From a virus, in IMG/VR virus record IMGVR_UViG_3300023278_002686, positions 56,270 through 120,269 of that record: 64,000 nt of DNA; one strand, 5' to 3'. Position numbers and translations under genes: made by a program. The notes beneath the pieces were generated by a model. It was not told where the DNA came from. It saw nothing but the letters and a program-made list of their open reading frames with translations, and did no database searches. Positions 41,606 through 47,581 of the stretch are shown one piece after another; positions within the stretch are counted from its first letter, which is position 1, and every line of letters begins with the position of its first letter.

Positions 41606-42790
41606 ATGATACTTAATGATTATACGATAAAAATATTCATTCGTAATGAATTATTAGACATGACTTCCTCTTTATTCGCATTCAATCTTCATGATTCTAT
41701 TCATGAATTTTATTCTTTGTCAGAATTAAAATTCAAAGATATTCAAGGAATGATTAAAGAAACTGCTAACTTTACAGAAGGTGATGAAATAGATTTATCG
41801 TATACTGTAGGTCAAGAAAGTCTTAAAAATAAATTTGTTGTAATTAATAAAAGCTCATTTGGAGAACTCTCTGTAAGAGGTCAATTAAGTGATCCATTAA
41901 AAGTTCAATTAAGAAATATTTTTTATGACAATCAAACACTTAAAAGTAAAGCATATAATAATTCTATAGGAAGAATTATTACTTTAATAGCTCAAGATTA
42001 TGGTGATTTTAAATCATATAATATAGAGACTACTGATCCAAAAGATATCTGGTATCAACCTTATATAAGTGATGCTGACTTTATTAATAAAATTCTTATG
42101 CCTAATGTTTATTCAAAAAGAAATGATAAGTCTCCAATATTCTGTTGGATCAATAATGATAATGAACTTAATTTACAAAGTTATAAAGCTATGGAAAATA
42201 CTAACTCTGTAGATACTCTTTTTTATAAATCAGAACATCAATTAGATGATCCCAAATTACAAAATAATTTTATACAAGTATTTAGATATTTTACAACAGG
42301 TTCTGATTGTACTAAAAATTTAAGACATAGAAAAATATTTCAATATAATAATACTAGTGGAGCATTAGAAACTACTCAAGATTATATAGATTCTTATCCT
42401 ACTCCTATAGTTCAAGTTCCTATTATAGGAGATTCAAATCAAATAACTTCTTATAAAAAATTAATCTCTAAAGAAGATAACACTGCTCGTATAAGCCTTT
42501 ATGAGGGTCAAAAAATACAAGGTATGAAAGATTCTCTTTTTTTAGAAAGAGCTTATGTGAAATTAGGGTTAAACTTAAAATTAAATGCTAGTAAAAAAAT
42601 TACACTTGATATGCCTAATTTTAAATTAGAAAGTAGTGAGTCAAGTTCTTATTTTTCAGGCGATTGGATTATTGAACAATCAGATCATTATTGGACTGGT
42701 ATAAACGGTTATACTGAATTAATAATAAGTAGGAAAAAAGTAAATCTTACTTCAGAATTTAAAATAAGAAATTTACTTTTTAGGAGTTAA
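41606..42790 (+). CDS. baseplate hub protein (T4 gp27 / P2 gpD-like)
   Basis: 394 aa (gp27 is 391). ITLIAQDYGDFKSYNIETTDPKDIWYQPYISDADFINKILMPNVYSKRNDKSPIFCWINNDNEL is the second hub barrel region as in gp27/gpD (Y-x-Q...S-D-x-x-F-I...F-x-W-x-x...L). The gene directly precedes the spike gene, the standard hub-spike order. Forms the trimeric hub that joins tube to spike. Confidence 0.75.
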   Translation: MILNDYTIKIFIRNELLDMTSSLFAFNLHDSIHEFYSLSELKFKDIQGMIKETANFTEGDEIDLSYTVGQESLKNKFVVINKSSFGELSVRGQLSDPLKVQLRNIFYDNQTLKSKAYNNSIGRIITLIAQDYGDFKSYNIETTDPKDIWYQPYISDADFINKILMPNVYSKRNDKSPIFCWINNDNELNLQSYKAMENTNSVDTLFYKSEHQLDDPKLQNNFIQVFRYFTTGSDCTKNLRHRKIFQYNNTSGALETTQDYIDSYPTPIVQVPIIGDSNQITSYKKLISKEDNTARISLYEGQKIQGMKDSLFLERAYVKLGLNLKLNASKKITLDMPNFKLESSESSSYFSGDWIIEQSDHYWTGINGYTELIISRKKVNLTSEFKIRNLLFRS

Positions 42791-42791
42791 T

Positions 42792-43448
42792 ATGGAACTT
42801 AAAATATATTGGGCAGAAGTAATAAATATAAATGATACAACTCAAAAAAGTAGAATACAAATAAGATTACAACCTGAATTTAAAGATGTAGATTCTGCAT
42901 TACTTCCTTGGGCAAGACCATTCTTTGGAAACGGAAAAGCAGAAACTATGAATAAAAAAGTTCCTATCATTGGAACACTTATTTGGGTATTATCTGACCC
43001 TTATTTTAGAGAAATTTATTATTTAGGTGATTATACAATAGAAGGTTTTTTTACATTTTCTACTATTACAGATAAGTTAAGTCAAGCAAGTGAGATTTCT
43101 AATATAGAATATAAAAATATTAATTTTGAACTATTAGCAGATGGATCTTTACGATTTAATAATTTATCAACAGGTGATCTTGGAATAATACATAAGTCAG
43201 GTGGTTATTCTATATTTGATAATTTAGGAAATATATATATAAAACCAAATTCTAAGAAAGTTTTTATTGAAAATGGTACTAATAATTTGCATGATATAAT
43301 AGAAGAAATGAGAGCTATAGTAGAGAGAATTATTACACCTTTAAAGCTAACATCACCTAGTGGACCTGTAACTTATTTAGATGTAAGTACAGATCTTCCT
43401 ACTATCATAGCAAATAAATCTAAATTAGATAATCTTTTAGGTGCATAA
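42792..43448 (+). CDS. baseplate spike (gp5 / gpV-like OB-fold), no lysozyme domain
   Basis: 218 aa. YWAEVININDTTQKSRIQIRLQPEFKDVDSALLPWARPFFG...VPIIGTLIWVLSDPYFREIYYLGDY is the OB-fold of gp5/gpV (R-I-Q-I-R-L, L-P-W-A-R, P-x-x-G-x-x-V-W-V). After it comes a short beta region and a C-terminal helix. Unlike T4 gp5, no lysozyme domain is present, so cell-wall digestion must be done by another protein. Confidence 0.75.
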   Translation: MELKIYWAEVININDTTQKSRIQIRLQPEFKDVDSALLPWARPFFGNGKAETMNKKVPIIGTLIWVLSDPYFREIYYLGDYTIEGFFTFSTITDKLSQASEISNIEYKNINFELLADGSLRFNNLSTGDLGIIHKSGGYSIFDNLGNIYIKPNSKKVFIENGTNNLHDIIEEMRAIVERIITPLKLTSPSGPVTYLDVSTDLPTIIANKSKLDNLLGA

Positions 43449-43450
43449 AA

Positions 43451-43510
43451 AAACCTATGATCTTTGTGTAAATGTAGACCATAGGTTAATAAAAAATAAT
43501 GATAAATATA
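43451..43510 (-). ncRNA. candidate antisense-strand small RNA ending in a terminator hairpin
   Basis: On the - strand, TTGACA (43543-43538) and TATTAT/ATTATA about 16-17 nt later predict a start near 43510. The RNA would run to the hairpin AACCTATG (43487-43480) / CATAGGTT (43459-43452) and a run of T. That gives about 60 nt. Alternatively the hairpin simply ends transcription of the - strand gene 43756-43532, or acts on both strands. Confidence 0.4.
43452..43487 (-). terminator. intrinsic terminator (- strand; also hairpin on +)
   Basis: Eight-bp stem AACCTATG/CATAGGTT with a 20-nt loop; on the - strand it is followed by at least six T. It closes the - strand unit facing the spike gene. Confidence 0.65.
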
Positions 43511-43531
43511 TTTTTATAATATATACTTTTT

Positions 43532-43756
43532 TTAAATTGTCAACTTTTTATTTATAAAAGGTTCTCTTAAAACTTCAATATTATATTTTTCAGGATCTAA
43601 TCTTAATTTTTTATAAATCTTTTCTCTTGTAATTAAGTTTAAATCCTTTATTGTAGTTTTAGAATCTAATTCAATAGATACTTTTGTGTATAATCTACCA
43701 ATATCTATATAATTTTTATTATAGAAATTAACATTAAACTTATAATTATTTAACAT
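43532..43756 (-). CDS. small hypothetical protein (74 aa), divergent promoter
   Basis: YDIGRLYTKVSIELDSKTTIKDLNLITREKIYKKLRL-type body (key segments YIDIGRLYTKVSIELDSK and REKIYKKLRLDPEKY). Real because it has an AGTGTACTT-N16-TATATT promoter and an AGGAGGGC ribosome site on the - strand. No family recognised. Confidence 0.55.
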   Translation of the reverse strand: MLNNYKFNVNFYNKNYIDIGRLYTKVSIELDSKTTIKDLNLITREKIYKKLRLDPEKYNIEVLREPFINKKLTI

Positions 43757-43775
43757 ATTTAGCCCTCCTATTTAT

Positions 43776-43806
43776 AATATACACTAAAATCACAAAAAAG
43801 TACACT
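43776..43806 (-). promoter_or_regulatory. phage promoter AGTGTACTT-N16-TATATT (- strand)
   Basis: AGTGTACTT (43806-43798) and TATATT (43781-43776), 16 nt apart, followed by AGGAGGGC. Divergent from the + strand copy at 43831. Confidence 0.65.
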
Positions 43807-43830
43807 TTTTTTTAAAAAAAATTAAAATTT

Positions 43831-43861
43831 AGTGTACTTTTTCACGACTATGTATTATAAT
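43831..43861 (+). promoter_or_regulatory. phage promoter AGTGTACTT-N16-TATAAT
   Basis: AGTGTACTT 43831-43839 and TATAAT 43856-43861, 16 nt apart. With the divergent copy it forms an inverted repeat across a T-tract/A-tract spacer, which could bind a dimeric regulator. Leader ends in TTTTTGGAGGG. Confidence 0.65.
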
Positions 43862-43896
43862 TTATATTATATTATATTAAACTTTTTGGAGGGTTT

Positions 43897-44160
43897 ATGA
43901 AAAAATTAAGAATATGGTGGATACCACAAGTACCTGGTAAGCAATTTAATGTAAAAGTAGAAAACTTAAAAGAAGCAAGTTCGTTACTTGATACATTAGC
44001 AAATTATGATAGATTTCAATATGACAATAATATTAAGTCAGATTATTGTAATGCAGGTGGTCTTCAAGAATTTGATGAAGAATTAAATGATTGGACTGAC
44101 TGGTATGATGAAGATAGTGGTATGGATTTTGATGAATATAGAGAGGAGAATTTAATATGA
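43897..44160 (+). CDS. acidic hypothetical protein (87 aa)
   Basis: WWIPQVPGKQFNVKVENLKEASSLLDTLANYDRFQYDNNIKSDYC is a strand-helix start seen in small T4-type early proteins; the C-terminus is very acidic (DWTDWYDEDSGMDFDEYREE). Expressed from the 43831 promoter with a GGAGGG site. Overlaps the next gene by 4 nt. Confidence 0.5.
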   Translation: MKKLRIWWIPQVPGKQFNVKVENLKEASSLLDTLANYDRFQYDNNIKSDYCNAGGLQEFDEELNDWTDWYDEDSGMDFDEYREENLI

Positions 44161-45020
44161 AAAAGATAATATTGTTAGTTATTGTTGCAATTTTATTTAG
44201 TTTATGGAGTCAAGCAAATAGTCTTGATTTTAGTTTAGAAAGTTCTTTAAAAGTTAAGTATTTATTAGAATATGAAATATTAACTACTCGATATTTTATA
44301 TCTTTTGATGACGATGATAATATATATAAATATCCTGAAGTTTACTATAAAGAAATATTAGAAACTTCTCTTATATGTCAAGAACAATTTGAATTAAATC
44401 TAAAATTATCCTTTACTGATAATATATATCTTTCAGTGAATACTAGTATGTATGTATATAATTATTATAAAGAATGGAATAGTTGGGTACCTTTTGAAGC
44501 TGGATTTTCAATTAATCCTAATATTTCTTTATTTGGATTTGAATTTGGATTTTACCATGAATGTCGTCATGCAGTTCGGCCAACTTCTGTTAGGTATTCT
44601 CCTATGATAGATATATCAAAAGAATATTTATATCTATCTTTTAATAATAATAGTTCAACTGACCCTGGAATTTTATATGATATTCAATATCATGGAATTT
44701 TGAATGATGAGGGTATGTCGTATACAAACAGTATACGAATAACATCTGTTTTTGAAGATCTTCATACTTTTTATTTAGACTTAGGTTATCGAACTTTTTT
44801 TGGATTAGAATTTGGAGGAATAGTTTCTAAAAAATTCTCAAAGGATTTCTCAATTAGTCACAGAGAAGATCTTCAGTTCTATACTCGATTTAAATTTAAA
44901 TGTTTTGAAGTTGGTTGGGAATATAATATATTCTACATAGATAATCCTAAATTAACTTATAGACCACATCGATTTGACTATAAAGAATCTTATATTTATT
45001 TTAAAATAAAAAATTTCTAA
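44157..45020 (+). CDS. predicted outer-membrane beta-barrel protein (287 aa)
   Basis: Signal peptide MKKIILLVIVAILFSLWSQANS, then about ten to twelve alternating amphipathic strands (SVNTSMYVYNYYKEW, FGFEFGFYHECRHAV, LHTFYLDLGYRTFFGLEFGG, FTRFKFKCFEVGWEYNIF-like stretches) and a C-terminal YIYFKIKNF with final Phe, the outer-membrane assembly signal. A phage-made outer-membrane protein could block superinfection or replace a host porin. Expressed with the acidic 43897 gene from an AGTGTACTT promoter, so probably early or middle. Confidence 0.6.
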   Translation: MKKIILLVIVAILFSLWSQANSLDFSLESSLKVKYLLEYEILTTRYFISFDDDDNIYKYPEVYYKEILETSLICQEQFELNLKLSFTDNIYLSVNTSMYVYNYYKEWNSWVPFEAGFSINPNISLFGFEFGFYHECRHAVRPTSVRYSPMIDISKEYLYLSFNNNSSTDPGILYDIQYHGILNDEGMSYTNSIRITSVFEDLHTFYLDLGYRTFFGLEFGGIVSKKFSKDFSISHREDLQFYTRFKFKCFEVGWEYNIFYIDNPKLTYRPHRFDYKESYIYFKIKNF

Positions 45021-45068
45021 TTGATAAATTTTTAAAATATTCTATTATATAAATAAGAGGAGATTAAT

Positions 45069-45494
45069 ATGAAAAATAGTGATAGTCAAATGATACTTTA
45101 TGCAAAAGGTTGGTTTGAAAAAGGTGATGATCTAATAGAGGATCTATGTACTATACATGGTGATAGTTATTTAATATCACATAATAAGAATACTAATGTA
45201 TATAATATCAAAAATTATTTATTAATATTAGTACAAAAATATTGTATTTCTTATCGTACCCAATTAGATCGATTCTTAGAAGAATTATTTCAATGGGAAA
45301 AGTTAGAAACTTCATATACTATAGAAGAATTATCCATAAAGATAATTACTCATTGTCTAAAACTATTATCTAATATTCAGATAAATAATGATACTAAAGT
45401 TTTAATAAAATTAGATGAACCTAATTTTGATCTTCTTCCAATGAAATCTTCTATAACAAAGGAACACTATGAAAGTACTTTTAAAAAAGCTTAG
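45069..45494 (+). CDS. helical hypothetical protein (141 aa)
   Basis: AGGAG ribosome site. Mostly helical (YNIKNYLLILVQKYCISYRTQLDRFLEELFQWEKLE; IKIITHCLKLLSNIQI). No motif recognised. Overlaps the 45469 gene by 26 nt. Confidence 0.45.
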   Translation: MKNSDSQMILYAKGWFEKGDDLIEDLCTIHGDSYLISHNKNTNVYNIKNYLLILVQKYCISYRTQLDRFLEELFQWEKLETSYTIEELSIKIITHCLKLLSNIQINNDTKVLIKLDEPNFDLLPMKSSITKEHYESTFKKA

Positions 45495-45663
45495 AAATAA
45501 ATTAGGATTTTATACAAAAAAAGATATATCTAGAATTGAATCTTTACAATTTTCTTATGGTCACGCTTGTGGATATAATAATGGATGTAATGATGGGTAT
45601 GATAAAGGATATGATGGTGGATATGAGTCAGGTTTTTATGACGGAATTAGTGAAGAAAATTAA
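45469..45663 (+). CDS. small Gly/Tyr/Asp repeat protein (64 aa)
   Basis: Basic N-terminus (KVLLKKLRNKLGFYTKKDISRIESLQF) followed by about seven short repeats of G-Y-x-x-G (YGHACGYNNGC...GYDKGYDGGYESG). The ribosome site is AAAGGA. Unknown; the repeats resemble collagen-unlike Gly-Tyr surface peptides. Confidence 0.45.
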   Translation: MKVLLKKLRNKLGFYTKKDISRIESLQFSYGHACGYNNGCNDGYDKGYDGGYESGFYDGISEEN

Positions 45664-45685
45664 AATGAAAAAAAATAAAAACTTT

Positions 45686-45714
45686 TTGACAATTGTATGA
45701 CTATGTTATATAAT
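45686..45714 (+). promoter_or_regulatory. host-like promoter of the tRNA operon
   Basis: Consensus TTGACA (45686-45691), 17 nt, consensus TATAAT (45709-45714). Transcription would begin about 45721, which is the first base of the first structured leader element. Confidence 0.85.
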
Positions 45715-45720
45715 ATAATT

Positions 45721-45773
45721 AAGATGCTAACAGCAATAAAAAATTGTCTTCAAAACAAAAAATAATGCATCTT
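45721..45773 (+). ncRNA. leader RNA element 1 (CUUGU/AAGA-N6-CAGCAA motif, permuted form)
   Basis: AAGATGC (45721-45727) pairs with GCATCTT (45767-45773). The 5' arm runs into TAACAGCAATAAAAAA, then a small TTGT/ACAA hairpin closes the loop; GTT follows the 3' arm. The core AAGA-N6-CAGCAA and CTTGT is shared with element 2 and with both tRNA insertions, but here the arms are joined on the opposite side. It starts at the predicted transcription start. Confidence 0.65.
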
Positions 45774-45778
45774 GTTCT

Positions 45779-45808
45779 TTGACAAATATTAGAGACGGAA
45801 TATATAAA
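45779..45808 (+). promoter_or_regulatory. second TTGACA promoter in the tRNA leader
   Basis: TTGACA 45779-45784 with TATATA/TATAAA at 45801-45808 (spacing 16-18). It would start transcription at or just inside leader element 2, repeating the promoter-then-element order of the first site. Confidence 0.5.
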
Positions 45809-45869
45809 AAGACACTAACAGCAAAATAAAAAACATTTGAATTTTAATCAAAACCGTTTTATGTGTCTT
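45809..45869 (+). ncRNA. leader RNA element 2 (same motif, permuted form)
   Basis: AAGACAC (45809-45815) pairs with GTGTCTT (45863-45869). Relative to element 1, two pairs change on both sides (T-A to C-G and G-C to A-T), i.e. covariation. The 5' arm continues TAACAGCAAAATAAAAAAC; an inner TTTGA/TCAAA hairpin closes the loop; GTT follows the 3' arm. Followed 12 nt later by the first tRNA. Confidence 0.65.
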
Positions 45870-45881
45870 GTTTTTTAAATT

Positions 45882-45999
45882 AGGGGAATAGCTCAAGGGT
45901 AGAGCAACGTAAAAAACTGAATCTTGTATGAAGATTTGCACAGCAACAAAAAAAAGCATTGTAAGCCGTAGGTTGTGAGTTCGAATCTCACTTCCCCTA
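45882..45999 (+). tRNA. tRNA-Thr(UGU) interrupted by a 46-nt insertion in the anticodon stem
   Basis: Acceptor AGGGGAA/TTCCCCT, D-stem GCTC/GAGC, T-arm GTGAG-TTCGAAT-CTCAC, discriminator A. As encoded, the anticodon arm does not fold. Removing 45910-45955 joins ACG to GC and gives stem ACGGC/GCCGT with loop ATTGTAA, i.e. U33, anticodon TGT and A37: a perfect 72-nt tRNA. No CCA is encoded. The exact restoration of five stem pairs argues that the insertion is removed or was gained recently. Confidence 0.8.
45910..45955 (+). other. 46-nt intron-like insertion between tRNA positions 29 and 30
   Basis: Core GAATCTT-GTATG-AAGATTT hairpin (7 pairs), then GCA, CAGCAAC and eight A. CTG before and CAG after the hairpin can also pair. 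Much too short for a group I intron, and no bulge-helix-bulge is evident at the junctions. Shares its core with 46041-46079 and with both leader elements. Confidence 0.7.
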
Positions 46000-46007
46000 T
46001 TTTCATG

Positions 46008-46119
46008 AGAGATATAGCTCAGTTGGTAGAGCAATTGGATAAACTGAATCTTGTAAAAGATTATAGCAGCAACTAAAAACATGGCCAATGGGTCGTTGGT
46101 TCGAATCCGACTATCTCTC
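46008..46119 (+). tRNA. tRNA(CAU) (Met or Ile2) interrupted by a 39-nt insertion in the anticodon loop
   Basis: Acceptor AGAGATA/TATCTCT, D-arm GCTC/GAGC, anticodon stem ATTGG/CCAAT (perfect), variable GGGTC, T-arm GTTGG-TTCGAAT-CCGAC. The loop has 46 nt instead of 7. Removing 46041-46079 leaves ATCATGG with U33 and anticodon CAT. G37 is unusual for CAU tRNAs. G-1 and C73 are also present (46007/46119), a tRNA-His-like trait, so identity is uncertain. Confidence 0.7.
46041..46079 (+). other. 39-nt intron-like insertion between tRNA positions 33 and 34
   Basis: AAACTG-AATCTT-GTAA-AAGATT-ATAG-CAGCAAC-TAAAAA: same order and spacing as the 46-nt insertion, with a GNRA-type GTAA loop. The insertion point differs by four positions from that in the Thr tRNA and neither matches the usual 37/38 intron site. 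Confidence 0.7.
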
Positions 46120-46128
46120 CTAATTTAT

Positions 46129-46200
46129 AGGGATGTAGCTAAATTGGTAAAGCGGCGGATATTTAGTCCGTGTCTGTTGGTTCGAGTCCAGCTATCCCTA
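46129..46200 (+). tRNA. tRNA, probably Lys(UUU), atypical anticodon loop
   Basis: Acceptor AGGGATG/TATCCCT (one G-U), D-arm GCT/AGC with GG in the loop, T-arm GTTGG-TTCGAGT-CCAGC, discriminator A. The best anticodon arm is GCGGA-TATTTAG-TCCGT, giving TTT at 34-36 but A instead of U at 33. The loop may be mis-set by one base or the tRNA may be decaying. It has no insertion. Confidence 0.6.
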
Positions 46201-46263
46201 TATTTTTCTTTGTTTAAAATGATAAACAAAAACATATCATTTGTAAATAATATTAAACATTAT

Positions 46264-46338
46264 GGATCTGTAGCTCCAATTGGTTAGAGCGCTTGACTCA
46301 TAATCAAGATGTTCTAGGTTCAAGTCCTAGTAGATCCA
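46264..46338 (+). tRNA. tRNA(CAU), Met or Ile2
   Basis: Canonical: acceptor GGATCTG/TAGATCC, D-arm GCTC/GAGC, anticodon arm CTTGA-CTCATAA-TCAAG, variable ATGTT, T-arm CTAGG-TTCAAGT-CCTAG, discriminator A. Elongator Met or lysidine-modified Ile for AUA codons, which would suit the AT-rich codon usage. No CCA encoded. Confidence 0.9.
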
Positions 46339-46343
46339 ATCAT

Positions 46344-46419
46344 GGTGGTTGTAGCTCAATCTGGTTAGAGCACCTGACTGTGAATCAGGAGGTTGCCAGT
46401 TCGAATCTGGTCAATCACC
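46344..46419 (+). tRNA. tRNA-His(GUG)
   Basis: Acceptor GTGGTTG/CAATCAC preceded by G-1 (46344) facing C73 (46419), the tRNA-His identity pair. D-arm GCTC/GAGC, anticodon arm CCTGA-CTGTGAA-TCAGG, variable AGGTT, T-arm GCCAG-TTCGAAT-CTGGT. Confidence 0.92.
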
Positions 46420-46448
46420 CTACATATTAATTAAGGAGGGTTTTTAAT

Positions 46449-46697
46449 ATGACCAAAAATTATAAAATAATAACTTTAGAATGGACTGATTTTCAATCAT
46501 ATAATAATGTTATATCTTGTAAGCAAGGATTCTTTATGATAAAAAAAGAAATACCTCAAGGATATTCTTTAAGTTATTGTTTTGAAGAATACTATAATGA
46601 AGGTTCTATACATATGGATACATTGGATCAAGCTAAAATAAAAGCTCAAGAAATATTTAACAACCAAGCTATTGTTTTTTTAGAAGAGGTGAATTAA
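46449..46697 (+). CDS. hypothetical protein (82 aa)
   Basis: AAGGAGGG ribosome site right after the tRNA cluster. WTDFQSYNNVISCKQGFFMIKKEIPQGYSLSYCFEEYY looks like a small beta sheet followed by a helix (DQAKIKAQEIFNNQ). Possibly co-transcribed with the tRNAs. Unknown family. Confidence 0.5.
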   Translation: MTKNYKIITLEWTDFQSYNNVISCKQGFFMIKKEIPQGYSLSYCFEEYYNEGSIHMDTLDQAKIKAQEIFNNQAIVFLEEVN

Positions 46698-46698
46698 T

Positions 46699-46866
46699 AT
46701 GCTTATAATTAATCTTTTAGTAACATGTCCAAAATGTAAAAAAGAGTTTAAAGAATCTATTTCTAATTTAATTAGTATAGATCCTTTAGCTGATAAAGGA
46801 TGGATTCAATTAATAGCAACTTGTCCTCATTGTAATGAATGGATAAATGAAAATATTTCAATTTAA
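46699..46866 (+). CDS. zinc-ribbon mini-protein (55 aa)
   Basis: LLVTCPKCKKEFKES and IATCPHCNEWINE provide two CPxC knuckles 34 residues apart, a classical zinc ribbon. Follows the previous gene by 1 nt. Function unknown. Confidence 0.5.
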   Translation: MLIINLLVTCPKCKKEFKESISNLISIDPLADKGWIQLIATCPHCNEWINENISI

Positions 46867-46880
46867 TTGAGGATTATTAT

Positions 46881-47015
46881 ATGAATATGAAAAAAATTAA
46901 TACTTTTTACGTTTGTAAAAATTGTAATTATTCTGAAGATAAAAAATCAAATGAAATGATTCCTTTACCAGGAACATATCAAGCTGGACATCCAGTAACT
47001 TTGATAGACATGTAA
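46881..47015 (+). CDS. Cys-containing mini-protein (44 aa)
   Basis: MNMKKINTFYVCKNCNYSEDKKSN has one CxxC pair and then PLPGTYQAGHPVTLIDM with a His, possibly half of a zinc site. GAGG upstream. Unknown. Confidence 0.4.
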   Translation: MNMKKINTFYVCKNCNYSEDKKSNEMIPLPGTYQAGHPVTLIDM

Positions 47016-47069
47016 CACTATTCTTGTTTAATAACAATTACAATGTTACTATTTATAAGGAGATTGATT

Positions 47070-47231
47070 ATGAAAGAAAATAAACTTGACTGTGTTTGGA
47101 CATATAATGGTAAATTTTTTAAGACAGATTGTAATAAGAGAGTTCCTTTACCTTATGATTATGATCAATTCTGTTTTTGTGGTAAAAAAATAAAATTAAA
47201 TTATCAAGAAGTAAATGGAGGGTCAGTATGA
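47070..47231 (+). CDS. Cys-containing mini-protein (53 aa)
   Basis: Start at ATG 47070 fixed by AAGGAG. KLDCVWTYNGKFFKTDCNKRVPLP...QFCFCGKKIKL has four cysteines in a C...C...CxC zinc-knuckle-like pattern. Unknown family. Confidence 0.45.
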   Translation: MKENKLDCVWTYNGKFFKTDCNKRVPLPYDYDQFCFCGKKIKLNYQEVNGGSV

Positions 47232-47364
47232 GTAATTTTACTTTAGATTCAGGAATGATAGACCTAATATACAATTAGAAGAAGTTAAACATTTTTCTGA
47301 AATATTGGTTAACTATCACGAATTAATTAGTGTAAAAATTCATAAGGAGGAAATTAATGAATAA
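47228..47364 (+). pseudogene. probable frameshifted small gene
   Basis: ATG 47228 begins MSNFTLDSGMIDLIYN and stops after 16 codons. In the neighbouring frame the text continues FRNDRPNIQLEEVKHFSEILVNY...KIHKEEINE to 47364. Together they look like one protein of about 45 residues broken by a 1-nt indel near 47250. A real tiny ORF plus chance reading is the alternative. Confidence 0.35.
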
Positions 47365-47581
47365 ATTATTAATTGGAGTTTTATTTTTAATCTTTACTTT
47401 AGCATGTGATAAATATGAGGAAAAAGATAATGAAAAGTATGATATTTATTTTGAAGAAATTCAAAATAATAGATATGGATTATATCGAGGAATTGATTAC
47501 AAATACAAAAAAATACTTTACTTTAATGGATCTGGTGGATGTTTATTTGTAACAGATTTAAAGGAGGAAATTAATGAATAA
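47357..47581 (+). CDS. small lipoprotein-like protein (74 aa)
   Basis: MNKLLIGVLFLIFTLACDKYEEKDNEKY: short signal peptide ending in L-A-C with Asp at +2, then a charged beta-type body. Likely lipidated and in the periplasm. AAGGAGG ribosome site; overlaps the vWA gene by 8 nt. Confidence 0.55.
   Translation: MNKLLIGVLFLIFTLACDKYEEKDNEKYDIYFEEIQNNRYGLYRGIDYKYKKILYFNGSGGCLFVTDLKEEINE

Noticed and set aside
45469-45663. Gly-Tyr repeat protein as a translated tandem DNA repeat artefact
   Set aside because: The DNA repeats are imperfect, a ribosome site is present and the frame is coupled to the preceding gene, so it is kept as a CDS.
45721-45869. Leader elements as preQ1 riboswitches or as terminators
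   Set aside because: The A-rich tails recall preQ1-I, but the conserved loop and spacing do not fit. There is no T tract after the first stem, and the second is followed by an expressed tRNA.
45910-46079. tRNA insertions as group I introns or archaeal-type introns
   Set aside because: 39-46 nt is far below group I size, no P/Q/R/S core is visible, positions are not 37/38 and no 3-4-3 bulge-helix-bulge can be drawn at the joints.
45789-46287. Open frames on both strands over the tRNA cluster
   Set aside because: They cross tRNA stems and leader hairpins and have no ribosome sites; the RNA genes explain the sequence.
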